DNA of 64,000 nucleotides from Calendula officinalis (GCA_963853835.1 OY970832.1:36984063-37048062); one strand, 5' to 3'; counted from the first letter of the stretch, positions 36,101-52,800 are shown. Notes: generated by a model not told the origin, from the sequence alone. Program-made: numbers and translations.

Positions 36101-39100
36101 TACTACCCATGACCAACAACCTATAGATATCCATTTACAAGTAATAGATGTCCATAACCCATAACCATGGTTCTTAAACCATTATAACCACTTGATGTCC
36201 ATAACTGATACTGATGCCCTTGAACCATTATAACTACTAGCCATGACAAATAGCCTATAGATATCCATTTTACAAGTAATAGGTGTCCATAACCCATAAC
36301 CATGGTCCTTGAACCATTATAACCACTAGATGTCTATAACTGATACTGATGGACCTTGAACCATTATAACTACTTGCCATGTACAATAGCCAATAGATAT
36401 CCATTTTACAAGTAATAGGTGTCCATAACCAATAACCATTGTCCTTGAACCATTATAACCACTAGATGTCCATAACTCATATCGATGGCCCTTGAACCAT
36501 TATAACCACTTGATGTCCATAACTGATACTGATGGCCCTTGAACCATTATAACTAGTAGCCATGACCAATAGCCTATAGATATCTATTTTACAAGTAATA
36601 GGTATCCATAACCCATAACCAAGGCCATTGAACAATTATAACCACTACATGTCCATAACTGATACTGATGGCCCTTGAACCATTATAACTACTACCCATG
36701 ACCAACAGCCTATAGATATCCATTTACAAGTAATAGATGTCCATAACCCATAACCATGGTTCTTAAACCATTATAACCACTTGATGTCCATAACTGATAC
36801 TGATGCCCTTGAACCATTATAACTACTAGCCATGACAAATAGCCTATAGATATCCATTTTACAAGTAATAGGTGTCCATAACCCATAACCATGGTCCTTG
36901 AACCATTATAACCACTAGATGTCCATAAATGATACTGATGGCCCTTGAACCATTATAACTACTTGCCATGTACAATAGCCAATAGATATCCATTTTACAA
37001 GTAATAGGTGTCCATAACCAAAAACCATTGTCCTTGAACCATTATAACCACTAGATGTCCATAACTCATATCGATGGCCCTTGAACCATTATAACCACTT
37101 GATGTCGATAACTGATACTGACGGCCCTTGAACCATTATAACTAGTAGCCATGACCAATAGCCTATAGATATCTATTTTACAAGTAATAGGTATCCATAA
37201 CCCATAACCAAGGCCATTGAACCATTATAACCAGTACATGTCCATAACTCATATCGATGACCCTTGAACCATTATAACTACTAGCCATGACCAATAGCCT
37301 ATAGATATCCATTTTACAAGTAATAGCTGTCCATAACCCATAACCATGGTCCTTGAACCATTATAACCAATAGATGTCCATAACTGATCCTGACGGCCCT
37401 TGAACCATTATAACTACTAGCCATGTCCAATAGCCTACAGATATCCATGTTACAAGTAATAGGTGTCCATAACCCATAACCATGGTTCTTGAACCATTAT
37501 AACCACTAGATGTCCATAACTGATACTGATGGCCCTTGAACCTTATAACTAGTAGCCATGACCGCTAGCCTATAGATATCCATTTTACAAGTAATAGGTG
37601 TCCATAACCCATAACCATGGTCCTTGAACCATTATAACAACTAGATGTCCATAACTGATATTGATGGCCCTTGAACCATTATAACTACTACCCATGACCA
37701 ATAGCCTATAGATATCCATTTTACAAGTAATAGCTGTCCATAACCCATAACCATGGTCCTTGAACCATTATAACAACTAGATGTCCATAACTGATATTGA
37801 TGGCCCTTGAATCATTATAACTACTAGCCATGACCAATAGCCTACAGATATCCATTTTACAAGTAATAGGTGTCGATAACCCATAACCATAGTTCATGAA
37901 CCATTATAACCACTAGATGTCCATAACTGATACTGATGGCCCTTGAACCATTATAACTAGTAGGCATGACCGATAGCCTATAGATATCCATTTTAAAAGT
38001 AATAAGTGTCCATAACCCATAACCAAGGCCATTGAACAATTATAACCACTACATGTCCATAACTGATACTGATGGCCCTTGAACCATTATAACTACTACC
38101 CATGACCAACAACCTATAGATATCCATTTACAAGTAATAGATGTCCATAACCCATAACCATGGTTCTTAAACCATTATAACCACTTGATGTCCATAAGTG
38201 ATACTGATGCCCTTGAACCATTATAACTACTAGCCATGACAAATAGCCTATAGATATCAATTTTACAAGTAATAGGTGTCCATAACCCATAACCATGGTC
38301 CTTGAACCATTATAACCACTAGATGTCTATAACTGATACTGATGGCCCTTGAACCATTATAACTACTTGCCATGTACAATAGCCAATAGATATCCATTTT
38401 ACAAGTAATAGGTGTCCATAACCAATAACGATTGTCCTTGAACCATTATAACCACTAGATGTCCATAACTCATATCGATGGCCCTTGAACCATTATAACC
38501 ACTTGATGTCCAGAACTGATACAGATGGCCCTTGAACCATTATAACTAGTAGCCATGACCAATAGCCTATAGATATCTATTTTACAAGTAATAGGTATCC
38601 ATAACCCATAACCAAGGCCATTGAACAATTATAACCACTACATGTCCATAACTGATACTGATGGCCCTTGAACCATTATAACTACTACCCATGACCAACA
38701 ACCTATAGATATCCATTTACAAGTAATAGATGTCCATAACCCATAACCATGGTTCTTAAACCATTATAACCACTTGATGTCCATAACTGATACTGATGCC
38801 CTTGAACCATTATAACTACTAGCCATGACAAATAGCCTATAGATATCCATTTTACAAGTAATAGGTGTCCATAACCCATAACCATGGTCCTTGAACAATT
38901 ATAACCACTAGATGTCTATAACTGATACTGATGGCCCTTGAACCATTATAACTACTTTCCATGTACAATAGCCAATAGATATCCATTTTACAAGTAATAG
39001 GTGTCCATAACCAATAACCATTGTCCTTGAACCATTATAACCACTAGATGTCCATAACTCATATCGATGGCCCTTGAACCATTATAACCACTTGATGTCC

Positions 39101-42100
39101 ATAACTGATACTGATGGCCCTTGAACCATTATAACTAGTAGCCATGACCAATAGCCTATAGATATCTATTTTACAAGTAATAGGTATCCATAACCCATAA
39201 CCAAGGCCATTGAACCATTATAACCAGTACATGTCCATAACTCATATCGATGACCCTTGAACCATTATAACTACTAGTCATGACCAATAGCCTATAGATA
39301 TCCGTTTTACAAGTAATAGGTGTCCATAACCCATAACCATGGTCCTTGAACCATTATAACAACTAGATGTCCATAACTGATATTGATGGCCCTTGAACCA
39401 TTATAACTACTAGCCATGACCGATAGCATATAGATATCCATTTTACAAGTAATAGGTGTCCATAACCCATAACCATGGTTCTTGAACCATTATAACCACT
39501 AGATGTCCATAAATGATACTGATGGCCCTTGAACCATTATAACTTGTAGCCATGACCGCTAGCCTATAGATATCCATTTTACAAGTAATAGGTGTCCATA
39601 ACCCATAACCAAGACCATTGAACCATTATAACCACTACATGTCCATAACTCATATCGATTGCCCTTGGACCATTATAACTACTAGCCATGACCAATAGCC
39701 TATAGATATCCATTTTACAAGTAATAGCTGTCCATAACCCATAACCATGGTCCTTGAACCATTATAACAACAAGATGTCCATAACTGATATTGATGGCCC
39801 TTGAATCATTATAACTACTAGCCATGACCAATAGCCTACAGATATCCATTTTACAAGTAATAGGTGTCGATAACCCATAACCATGGTTCATGAACCATTA
39901 TAACCACTAGATGTCCATAACTGATACTGATGGCCCTTGAACCATTATAACTAGTAGCCATGACCGATAGCCTATAGATATCCATTTTAAAAGTAATAAG
40001 TGTCCATAACCCATAACCAAGGCCATTGAACAATTATAACCACTACATGTCCATAACTGATACTGATGGCCCTTGAACCATTATAACTACTACCCATGAC
40101 CAACAGCCTATAGATATCCATTTACAAGTAATAGATGTCCATAACCCATAACCATGGTTCTTAAACCATTATAACCACTTGATGTCCATAACTGATACTG
40201 ATGCCCTTGAACCATTATAACTACTAGCCATGACAAATAGCCTATAGATATCCATTTTACAAGTAATAGGTGTCCATAACCCATAACCATGGTCCTTGAA
40301 CCATTATAACCACTAGATGTCCATAACTGATACTGATGGCCCTTGAACCATTATAACTACTTGCCATGTACAATAGCCAATAGATATCCATTTTACAAGT
40401 AATAGGTGTCCATAACCAATAACCATTGTCCTTGAACAATTATAACCACTAGATGTCCATAACTCATATCGATGGCCCTTGAACCATTATAACCACTTGA
40501 TGTCGATAACTGATACTGACGGCCCTTAAACCATTATAACTAGTAGCCATGACCAATAGCCTATAGATATCTATTTTACAAGTAATAGGTATCCATAACC
40601 CATAACCAAGGCCATTGAACCATTATAACCAGTACATGTCCATAACTCATATCGATGACCCTTGAACCATTATAACTACTAGCCATGACCAATAGCCTAT
40701 AGATATCCATTTTACAAGTAATAGCTGTCCATAACCCATAACCATGGTCCTTGAACCATTATAACCAATAGATGTCCATAACTGATCCTGACGGCCCTTG
40801 AACCATTATAACTACTAGCCATGTCCAATAGCCTACAGATATCCATGTTACAAGTAATAGGTGTCCATAACCCATAACCATGGTTCTTGAACCATTATAA
40901 CCACTAGATGTCCATAACTGATACTGATGGCCCTTGAACCTTATAACTAGTAGCCATGACCGCTAGCCTATAGATATCCATTTTACAAGTAATAGGTGTC
41001 CATAACCCATAACCATGGTCCTTGAACCATTATAACAACTAGATGTCCGTAACTGATATTGATGGCCCTTGAACCATTATAACTACTACCCATGACCAAT
41101 AGCCTATAGATATCCATTTTACAAGTAATAGCTGTCCATAACCCATAACCATGGTCCTTGAACCATTATAACAACTAGATGTCCATAACTGATATTGATG
41201 GCCCTTGAATCATTATAACTACTAGCCATGACCAATAGCCTACAGATATCCATTTTACAAGTAATAGGTGTCGATAACCCATAACCATAGTTCATGAACC
41301 ATTATAACCACTAGATTTCCATAACTGATACTGATGGCCCTTGAACCATTATAACTAGTAGCCATGACCGATAGCCTATAGATATCCATTTTAAAAGTAA
41401 TAAGTGTCCATAACCCATAACCAAGGCCATTGAACAATTATAACCACTACATGTCCATAACTGATACTGATGGCCTTTGAACCATTATAACTACTACCCA
41501 TGACCAACAACCTATAGATATCCATTTACAAGTAATAGATGTCCATAACCCATAACCATGGTTCTTAAACCATTATAACCACTTGATGTCCATAACTGAT
41601 ACTGATGCCCTTGAACCATTATAACTACTAGCCATGACAAATAGCCTATAGATATCCATTTTACAAGTAATAGGTGTCCATAACCCATAACCATGGTCCT
41701 TGAACCATTATAACCACTAGATGTCTATAACTGATACTGATGGCCCTTGAACCATTATAACTACTTGCCATGTACAATAGCCAATAGATATCCATTTTAC
41801 AAGTAATAGGTGTCCATAACCAATAACCATTGTCCTTGAACCATTATAATCACTAGATGTCCATAACTCATATCGATGGCCCTTGAACCATTATAACCAT
41901 TTGATGTCCATAACTGATACTGACGGCCCTTGAACCATTATAACTAGTAGCCATGACCAATAGCCTATAGATATCTATTTTACAAGTAATAGGTATCCAT
42001 AACCCATAACCAAGGCCATTGAACCATTATAACCAGTACATGTCCATAACTCATATCGATGACCCTTGAACCATTATAACTACTAGCCATGACCAATAGC

Positions 42101-45100
42101 CTATAGATATCCGTTTTACAAGTAATAGGTGTCCATAACCCATAACCATGGTCCTTGAACCATTATAACAACTAGATGTCCATAACTGATATTGATGGCC
42201 CTTGAACCATTATAACTACTAGCCATGACCGATAGCATATAGATATCCATTTTACAAGTAATAGGTGTCCATAACCCATAACCATGGTTCTTGAACCATT
42301 ATAACCACTAGATGTCCATAAATGATACTAATGGCCCTTGAACCATTATAACTTGTAGCCATGACCGCTAGCCTATAGATATCCATTTTACAAGTAATAG
42401 GTGTCCATAACCCATAACCAAGACCATTGAACCATTATAACCACTACATGTCCATAACTCATATCGATTGCCCTTGGACCATTATAACTACTAGCCATGA
42501 CCAATAGCCTATAGATATCCATTTTACAAGTAATAGCTGTCCATAACCCATAACCATGGTCCTTGAACCATTATAACAACAAGATATCCATAATTGATAT
42601 TGATGGCCCTTGAATCATTATAACTACTAGCCATGACCAATAGCCTACAGATATCCATTTTACAAGTAATAGGTGTCGATAACCCATAACTATGGTTCAT
42701 GAACCATTATAACCACAAGATGTCCATAACTGATACTGATGGCCCTTGAACCATTATAACTAGTAGCCATGACCGATAGCCTATAGATATCCATTTTAAA
42801 AGTAATAAGTGTCCATAACCCATAACCAAGGCCATTGAACAATTATAACCACTACATGTCCATAACTGATACTGATGGCCCTTGAACCATTATAACTACT
42901 ACCCATGACCAACAGCCTATAGATATCCATTTACAAGTAATAGATGTCCATAACCCATAACCATGGTTCTTAAACCATTATAACCACTTGATGTCCATAA
43001 CTGATACTGATGCCCTTGAACCATTATAACTACTAGCCATGACAAATAGCCTATAGATATCCATTTTACAAGTAATAGGTGTCCATAACCCATAACCATG
43101 GTCCTTGAACCATTATAACCACTAGATGTCTATAACTGATACTGATGGCCCTTGAACCATTATAACTACTTGCCATGTACAATAGCCAATAGATATCCAT
43201 TTTACAAGTAATAGGTGTCCATAACCAAAAACCATTGTCCTTGAACCATTATAACCACTAGATGTCCATAACTCATATCGATGGCCCTTGAACCATTATA
43301 ACCACTTGATGTCGATAACTGATACTGACGGCCCTTGAACCATTATAACTAGTAGCCATGACCAATAGCCTATAGATATCTATTTTACAAGTAATAGGTA
43401 TCCATAACCCATAACCAAGGCCATTGAACCATTATAACCAGTACATGTCCATAACTCATATCGATGACCCTTGAACCATTATAACTACTAGCCATGACCA
43501 ATAGCCTATAGATATCCATTTTACAAGTAATAGCTGTCCATAACCCATAACCATGGTCCTTGAACCATTATAACCAATAGATGTCCATAACTGATCCTGA
43601 CGGCCCTTGAACCATTATAACTACTAGCCATGTCCAATAGCCTACAGATATCCATGTTACAAGTAATAGGTGTCCATAACCCATAACCATGGTTCTTGAA
43701 CCATTATAACCACTAGATGTCCATAACTGATACTGATGGCCCTTGAACCTTATAACTAGTAGCCATGACCGCTAGCCTATAGATATCCATTTTACAAGTA
43801 ATAGGTGTCCATAACCCATAACCATGGTCCTTGAACCATTATAACAACTAGATGTCCATAACTGATATTGATGGCCCTTGAACCATTATAACTACTACCC
43901 ATGACCAATAGCCTATAGATATCCATTTTACAAGTAATAGCTGTCCATAACCCATAACCATGGTCCTTGAACCATTATAACAACTAGATGTCCATAACTG
44001 ATATTGATGGCCCTTGAATCATTATAACTACTAGCCATGACCAATAGCCTACAGATATCCATTTTACAAGTAATAGGTGTCGATAACCCATAACCATAGT
44101 TCATGAACCATTATAACCACTAGATGTCCATAACTGATACTGATGGCCCTTGAACCATTATAACTAGTAGCCATGACCGATAGCCTATAGATATCCATTT
44201 TAAAAGTAATAAGTGTCCATAACCCATAACCAAGGCCATTGAACAATTATAACCACTACATGTCCATAACTGATACTGATGGCCCTTGAACCATTATAAC
44301 TACTACCCATGACCAACAACCTATAGATATCCATTTACAAGTAATAGATGTCCATAACCCATAACCATGGTTCTTAAACCATTATAACCACTTGATGTCC
44401 ATAACTGATACTGATGCCCTTGAACCATTATAACTACTAGCCATGACAAATAGCCTATAGATATCCATTTTACAAGTAATAGGTGTCCATAACCCATAAC
44501 CATGGTCCTTGAACCATTATAACCACTAGATGTCTATAACTGATACTGATGGCCCTTGAACCATTATAACTACTTGCCATGTAAAATAGCCAATAGATCC
44601 ATTTTACAAGTAATAGGTGTCCATAACCAATAACCATTGTCCTTGAACCATTATAATCACTAGATGTCCATAACTCATATCGATGGCCCTTGAACCATTA
44701 TAACCATTTGATGTCCATAACTGATACTGATGGCCCTTGAACCATTATAACTAGTAGCCATGACCAATAGCCTATAGATATCTATTTTACAAGTAATAGG
44801 TATCCATAACCCATAACCAAGGACATTGAACCATTATAACCAGTACATGTCCATAACTCATATCGATGACCCTTGAACCATTATAACTACTAGCCATGAC
44901 CAATAGCCTATAGATATCCGTTTTACAAGTAATAGGTGTCCATAACCCATAACCATGGTCCTTGAACCATTATAACAACTAGATGTCCATAACTGATATT
45001 GATGGCCCTTGAACCATTATAACTACTAGCCATGACCGATAGCATATAGATATCCATTTTACAAGTAATAGCTGTCCATAACCCATAACCATGGTCCTTG

Positions 45101-48100
45101 AACCATTATAACAACAAGATATCCATAATTGATATTGATGGCCCTTGAATCATTATAACTACTAGCCATGACCAATAGCCCACAGATATCCATTTTACAA
45201 GTAATAGGTGTCGATAACCCATAACTATGGTTCATGAACCATTATAACCACTAGATGTCCATAACTGATACTGATGGCCCTTGAACCATTATAACTAGTA
45301 GCCATGACCGATAGCCTATAGATATCCATTTTAAAAGTAATAAGTGTCCATAACCCATAACCAAGGCCATTGAACAATTATAACCACTACATGTCCATAA
45401 CTGATACTGATGGCCCTTGAACCATTATAACTACTACCCATGACCAACAGCCTATAGATATCCATTTACAAGTAATAGATGTCCATAACCCATAACCATG
45501 GTTCTTAAACCATTATAACCACTTGATGTCCATAACTGATACTGATGCCCTTGAACCATTATAACTACTAGCCATGACAAATAGCCTATAGATATCCATT
45601 TTACAAGTAATAGGTGTCCATAACCCATAACCATGGTCCTTGAACCATTATAACCACTAGATGTCTATAACTGATACTGATGGCCCTTGAACCATTATAA
45701 CTACTTGCCATGTACAATAGCCAATAGATATCCATTTTACAAGTAATAGGTGTCCATAACCAAAAACCATTGTCCTTGAACCATTATAACCACTAGATGT
45801 CCATAACTCATATCGATGGCCCTTGAACCATTATAACCACTTGATGTCGATAACTGATACTGACGGCCCTTGAACCATTATAACTAGTAGCCATGACCAA
45901 TAGCCTATAGATATCTATTTTACAAGTAATAGGTATCCATAACCCATAACCAAGGCCATTGAACCATTATAACCAGTACATGTCCATAACTCATATCGAT
46001 GACCCTTGAACCATTATAACTACTAGCCATGACCAATAGCCTATAGATATCCATTTTACAAGTAATAGTTGTCCATAACCCATAACCATGGTCCTTGAAC
46101 CATTATAACCAATAGATGTCCATAACTGATCCTGACGGCCCTTGAACCATTATAACTACTAGCCATGTCCAATAGCCTACAGATATCCATGTTACAAGTA
46201 ATAGGTGTCCATAACCCATAACCATGGTTCTTGAACCATTATAACCACTAGATGTCCATAACTGATACTGATGGCCCTTGAACCTTATAACTAGTAGCCA
46301 TGACCGCTAGCCTATAGATATCCATTTTACAAGTAATAGGTGTCCATAACCCATAACCATGGTCCTTGAACCATTATAACAACTAGATGTCCATAACTGA
46401 TATTGATGGCCCTTGAACCATTATAACTACTACCCATGACCAATAGCCTATAGATATCCATTTTACAAGTAATAGCTGTCCATAACCCATAACCATGGTC
46501 CTTGAACCATTATAACAACTAGATGTCCATAACTGATATTGATGGCCCTTGAATCATTATAACTACTAGCCATGACCAATAGCCTACAGATATCCATTTT
46601 ACAAGTAATAGGTGTCGATAACCCATAACCATAGTTCATGAACCATTATAACCACTAGATGTCCATAACTGATACTGATGGCCCTTGAACCATTATAACT
46701 AGTAGCCATGACCGATAGCCTATAGATATCCATTTTAAAAGTAATAAGTGTCCATAACCCATAACCAAGGCCATTGAACAATTATAACCACTACATGTCC
46801 ATAACTGATACTGATGGCCCTTGAACCATTATAACTACTACCCATGACCAACAACCTATAGATATCCATTTACAAGTAATAGATGTCCATAACCCATAAC
46901 CATGGTTCTTAAACCATTATAACCACTTGATGTCCATAACTGATACTGATGCCCTTGAACCATTATAACTACTAGCCATGACAAATAGCCTATAGATATC
47001 CATTTTACAAGTAATAGGTGTCCATAACCCATAACCATGGTCCTTGAACCATTATAACCACTAGATGTCTATAACTGATACTGATGGCCCTTGAACCATT
47101 ATAACTACTTGCCATGTACAATAGCCAATAGATATCCATTTTACAAGTAATAGGTGTCCATAACCAATAACCATTGTCCTTGAACCATTATAATCACTAG
47201 ATGTCCATAACTCATATCGATGGCCCTTGAACCATTATAACCATTTGATGTCCATAACTGATACTGATGGCCCTTGAACCATTATAACTAGTAGCCATGA
47301 CCAATAGCCTATAGATATCTATTTTACAAGTAATAGGTATCCATAACCCATAACCAAGGCCATTGAACCATTATAACCAGTACATGTCCATAACTCATAT
47401 CGATGACCCTTGAACCATTATAACTACTAGCCATGACCAATAGCCTATAGATATCCGTTTTACAAGTAATAGGTGTCCATAACCCATAACCATGGTCCTT
47501 GAACCATTATAACAACTAGATGTCCATAACTGATATTGATGGCCCTTGAACCATTATAACTACTAGCCATGACCGATAGCGTATAGATATCAATTTTACA
47601 AGTAATAGGTGTCCATAACCCATAACCATGGTTCTTGAACCATTATAACCACTAGATGTCCATAAATGATACTGATGGCCCTTGAACCATTATAACTTGT
47701 AGCCATGACCGCTACCCTATAGATATCCATTTTACAAGTAATAGGTGTCCATAACCCATAACCAAGACCATTGAACCATTATAACCACTACATGTCCATA
47801 ACTCATATCGATTGCCCTTGGACCATTATAACTACTAGCCATGACCAATAGCCTATAGATATCCATTTTACAAGTAATAGTTGTCCATAACCCATAACCA
47901 TGGTCCTTGAACCATTATAACAACAAGATATCCATAACTGATATTGATGGCCCTTGAATCATTATAACTACTAGCCATGACCAATAGCCTACAGATATCC
48001 ATTTTACAAGTAATAGGTGTCGATAACCCATAACTATGGTTCATGAACCATTATAACCACTAGATGTCCATAACTGATACTGATGGCCCTTGAACCATTA

Positions 48101-49860
48101 TAACTAGTAGCCATGACCGATAGCCTATAGATATCCATTTTAAAAGTAATAAGTGTCCATAACCCATAACCAAGGCCATTGAACAATTATAACCACTACA
48201 TGTCCATAACTGATACTGATGGCCCTTGAACCATTATAACTACTACCCATGACCAACAGCCTATAGATATCCATTTACAAGTAATAGATGTCCATAACCC
48301 ATAACCATGGTTCTTAAACCATTATAACCACTTGATGTCCATAACTGATACTGATGCCCTTGAACCATTATAACTACTAGCCATGACAAATAGCCTATAG
48401 ATATCCATTTTACAAGTAATAGGTGTCCATAACCCATAACCATGGTCCTTGAACCATTATAACCACTAGATGTCTATAACTGATACTGATGGCCCTTGAA
48501 CCATTATAACTACTTGCCATGTACAATAGCCAATAGATATCCATTTTACAAGTAATAGGTGTCCATAACCAATAACCATTGTCCTTGAACCATTATAACC
48601 ACTAGATGTCCATAACTCATATCGATGGCCCTTGAACCATTATAACCACTTGATGTCCATAACTGATACTGATGGCCCTTGAACCATTATAACTAGTAGC
48701 CATGACCAATAGCCTATAGATATCAATTTTACAAGTAATAGGTATCAATAACCCATAACCAAGGCCATTGAACCATTATAACCAGTACATGTCCATAACT
48801 CATATCGATGACCCTTGAACCATTATAACTACTAGCCATGACCAATAGCCTATAGATATCCGTTTTACAAGTAATAGGTGTCCATAACCCATAACCATGG
48901 TCCTTGAACCATTATAACAACTAGATGTCCATAACTGATATTGATGGCCCTTGAACCATTATAACTACTAGCCATGACCGATAGCATATAGATATCCATT
49001 TTACAAGTAATAGGTGTCCATAACCCATAACCATGGTTCTTGAACCATTATAACCACTAGATGTCTATAAATGATACTGATGGCCCTTGAACCATTATAA
49101 CTTGTAGCCATGACCGCTAGCCTATAGATATCCATTTTACAAGTAATAGGTGTCCATAACCCATAACCAAGACCATTGAACCATTATAACCACTACATGT
49201 CCATAACTCATATCGATTGCCCTTGGACCATTATAACTACTAGCCATGACCAATAGCCTATAGATATCCATTTTACAAGTAATAGCTGTCCATAACCCAT
49301 AACCATGGTCCTTGAACCATTATAACAACAAGATGTCCATAACTGATATTGATGGCCCTTGAATCATCATAACTACTAGCCATGACCAATAGCCTACAGA
49401 TATCCATTTTACAAGTAATAGGTGTCGATAACCCATAACTATGGTTCATGAACCATTATAACCACTAGATGTCCATAACTGATACTGATGGCCCTTGAAC
49501 CATTATAACTAGTAGCCATGACCGATAGCCTATAGATATCCATTTTAAAAGTAATAAGTGTCCATAACCCATAACCAAGGCCATTGAACAATTATAACCA
49601 CTACATGTCCATAACTGATACTGATGGCCCTTGAACCATTATAACTACTACCCATGACCAACAGCCTATAGATATCCATTTACAAGTAATAGATGTCCAT
49701 AACCCATAACCATGGTTCTTAAACCATTATAACCACTTGATGTCCATAACTGATACTGATGCCCTTGAACCATTATAACTACTAGCCATGACAAATAGCC
49801 TATAGATATCCATTTTACAAGTAATAGGTGTCCATAACCCATAACCATGGTCCTTGAACC
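33126..49860. repeat. Satellite domain D: 1.4-kb HOR array of two block types
   Basis: A shared marker (GATATCCATTTACAAG followed by AATAGATGTCC) ends blocks at 34128, 34717, 36121, 36710, 38114, 38703, 40108, 41512, 42917, 44321, 45452, 46856, 48261 and 49666. Intervals are 589, 1404, 589, 1404, 589, 1405, 1404, 1405, 1404, 1131, 1404, 1405 and 1405 bp. Type X blocks carry GATCCTGACGG and GAACCTTATAAC; type Y blocks carry AACTTGTAGCC and ATCGATTGCCC. Order by marker: X (33.4 kb), X, X, Y (39.5), X, Y (42.3), X, shortened Y (45.05), X, Y, Y (49.1). One 183-bp monomer occurs per 1.4-kb block. No gene is present. Confidence 0.93.
44321..45451. repeat. Shortened type Y HOR block (two monomers lost)
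   Basis: The block is 1131 bp, not 1405. It lacks the two monomers carrying AAATGATACT and AACTTGTAGCC, which lie between ATAGCATATAG and AATAGCTGTCC in the 42.3-kb copy. It also lacks AT in CAATAGATCCATTTT near 44595. 1405 minus 272 minus 2 gives 1131. Confidence 0.88.
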
Positions 49861-49862
49861 AT
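49859..49862. other. Satellite breakpoint with CCAT microhomology (domain D/E)
   Basis: CTTGAACCAT of one monomer joins directly to CCATGTTACAAG of another, out of the normal register, sharing CCAT. The sequence after it matches the domain F segments near 60870 and 63265, not domain D. Confidence 0.8.
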
Positions 49863-52800
49863 GTTACAAGTAATAGGTGTCAATAACCCATAACCAGGGT
49901 TCTTGAACCATTATAACCACTAGATGTACATAACTGATACTGATTGCCCTTGAACCATTATAACTAGTAGCCATGACCGATAGCCTATAGATATCCATTT
50001 TACAAGTAATAGGTGTCCATAACCCATAACCAAGGCCATTGAACCATTATAACCACTACATGTCCATAACTCATATCGATGGCCCTTGGACCATTATAAG
50101 TACTAGCCATGAGCAATAGCCTATAGATATCCATTTACAAGTAATAGGTGTCTGTAACCCATAACCATCGTCCTTGAACCATTATAACAACTAGATGTCC
50201 ACAACTGATACTGATGGCCCATGAACCATTATAACTTCTAGCCATGACCAATAGCCTACAGATATCCATTTTACAAGTAATAGGTGTCCATAACCCATAA
50301 CCATGGTTCTTCAACCATTATAACAACTAGATGTCCATAACTGATACTGATGGCCCTTGAACCATTATAACCACTAGATGTCCATAACTGATACTGATGG
50401 CCCTTGAACCATTGTAACTAGTAGCCATGACCGATAGCCTATAGATATCCATTTTACAAGTAATAGGTGTCCATAACCCATAACCAAGGCCATTGAACCA
50501 TTATAACCACTACATGTCCATAACTCATATCGATGGCCTTTGAACCATTATACCTACTAGCCATGACTTATAGATATCCATTTTACAAGTAATAGGTGTC
50601 CATAACCCATAACCATGGTCCTTGAACCATTATAACAACTAGATGTCCATAACTGATATTGATGGCCCTTGAACCATTATAACTACTAGCCATGACCAAT
50701 AGCCTATAGATATCCATTTTACAAGTAATAGGTGTCCATTACCCATAACCATGGTCCTTGAAACATTATAACCACTAGATGTCCATAACTGATACTGATG
50801 GCCGTTGAACCATTATAACCACTAGATGTCCATAACTGATACTGATGGCCCTTGAACCATTATAACTAGTAGCCATGACCAATAGCCTATAGATATCTAT
50901 TTTACAAGTAATAAGTATCCATAACCCATAACCAAGGCCATTGAACCATTATAACCAGTACATGTCCATAACTCATATCGATGACCCTTGAACCATTATA
51001 ACTACTAGCCATGACCAATAGCATATAGATATCCATTTTACTAGTAATAGGTGTCCATAACCCATAACCATGGTCCTTGAACCATTATAACAACTAGATG
51101 TCCATAACTGATATTGATGGCCCTTGAACCATTATAACTACTAGCCACGACCGATAGCATATAGATATCCATTTTACAAGTAATAGGTGTCCATAACCCA
51201 TAACCATGGTTCTTGAACCATTATAACCACTAGATGTCCATAACTGATACTGATGGCCCTTGAACCATTATAACTAGTAGCCATGACCGCTAGCCTATAG
51301 ATATCCATTTTACAAGTAATAGGTGTCCATAACTCATAACCAAGACCATTGAACCATTATAACCACTACATGTCCATAACTCATATCGATGGCCCTTGGA
51401 CCATTATAACTACTAGCCATGACCAATAGCCTATAGATATCCATTTTACAAGTAATAGGTGTCCATAACCCATAACTATGGTTCTTGAACCATTATAACC
51501 ACTTGATGTCCATAACTGATACTGATGGCCCTTGAACCATTATAACTACTAGCCATGACCAATAGCCTATAGATATCCATTTTACAAGTAATAGGTGTCC
51601 ATAACCCATAACCATGGTCCTTGAACCATTATAACTACTAGATGTCCATAACTGATACTGATGGCCCTTGAACCATTATAACTAGTAGCCATGACCGGTA
51701 GCCTATAGATATCCATTTTACAAGTAATAGGTGTCCATAACCCATAACCAAGGCCATTGAACCATTATAACCACTACATGTCCATAACTCATATCGATGG
51801 CCCTTGGACCATTATAACTACTAGCCATGACCAATAGCCTATAGATATCCATTTTACAAGTAATAGGTGTCCATAACCCATAACCATGGTCCTTGAACCA
51901 TTATAACCACTAGATGTCCATAACTGATACTGATGTCCCTTGAACCATTATAACCACTAGATGTCCATAACTGATACTGATGGCCCTTGAACCATTGTAA
52001 CTAGTACCCATGACCGATATCCTATAGATATCCATTTTACAAGTAATAGGTGGCCATAACCCATAACCAAGGCCATTGAACCATTATAACCACTACATGT
52101 CCATAACTCATATCGATGGCCTTTGAACCATTATACCTACTAGCCATGACTTATAGTTATCCATTTTACAAGTAATAGGTGTCCATAACCCATAACTATG
52201 GTTCTTGAACCATTATAACCACTTGATGTCCATAACTGTTACTGATGGCCCTTGAACCATTATAACTACTAGCCATGACCAATAGCATATAGATATCCAT
52301 TTTACAAGTAATAGGTGTCCATAACCCATAACCATGGTCCTTGAACCATTATAACCACTAGATGTCCATAACTGATACTGATGGCCCTTGAACCATTATA
52401 ACTACTAGCCATGCGCAATAGCCTATAGATATGCATTTTACAAGCAATAGATGTGCATAACCCATAACCATGGTCCTTGAACCATTACAACCACTAGATG
52501 TCCATAACTGATACTGATGGCCCTTGAACCATTATAACTACTGGCAATGACCAGTAGCCTATAGATATCCATTTTAAAAGTAATAGGTGTCTGTAACCCA
52601 TAACCACGGCCCTTGGACAATTATAACCGCTAGATGCCCATAACTGATACCGATGGCCCTTGAACCATTATAACTTCTAGCCATGACCATTAGCCTTCAA
52701 ATATCCATTTTACAAGTAATAGGTGTCCATAACCCATAACCATGGTCCTTGAAGCATTATAACCACTAGATGTCTATAACTCATATCGATGGCCCTTGAA

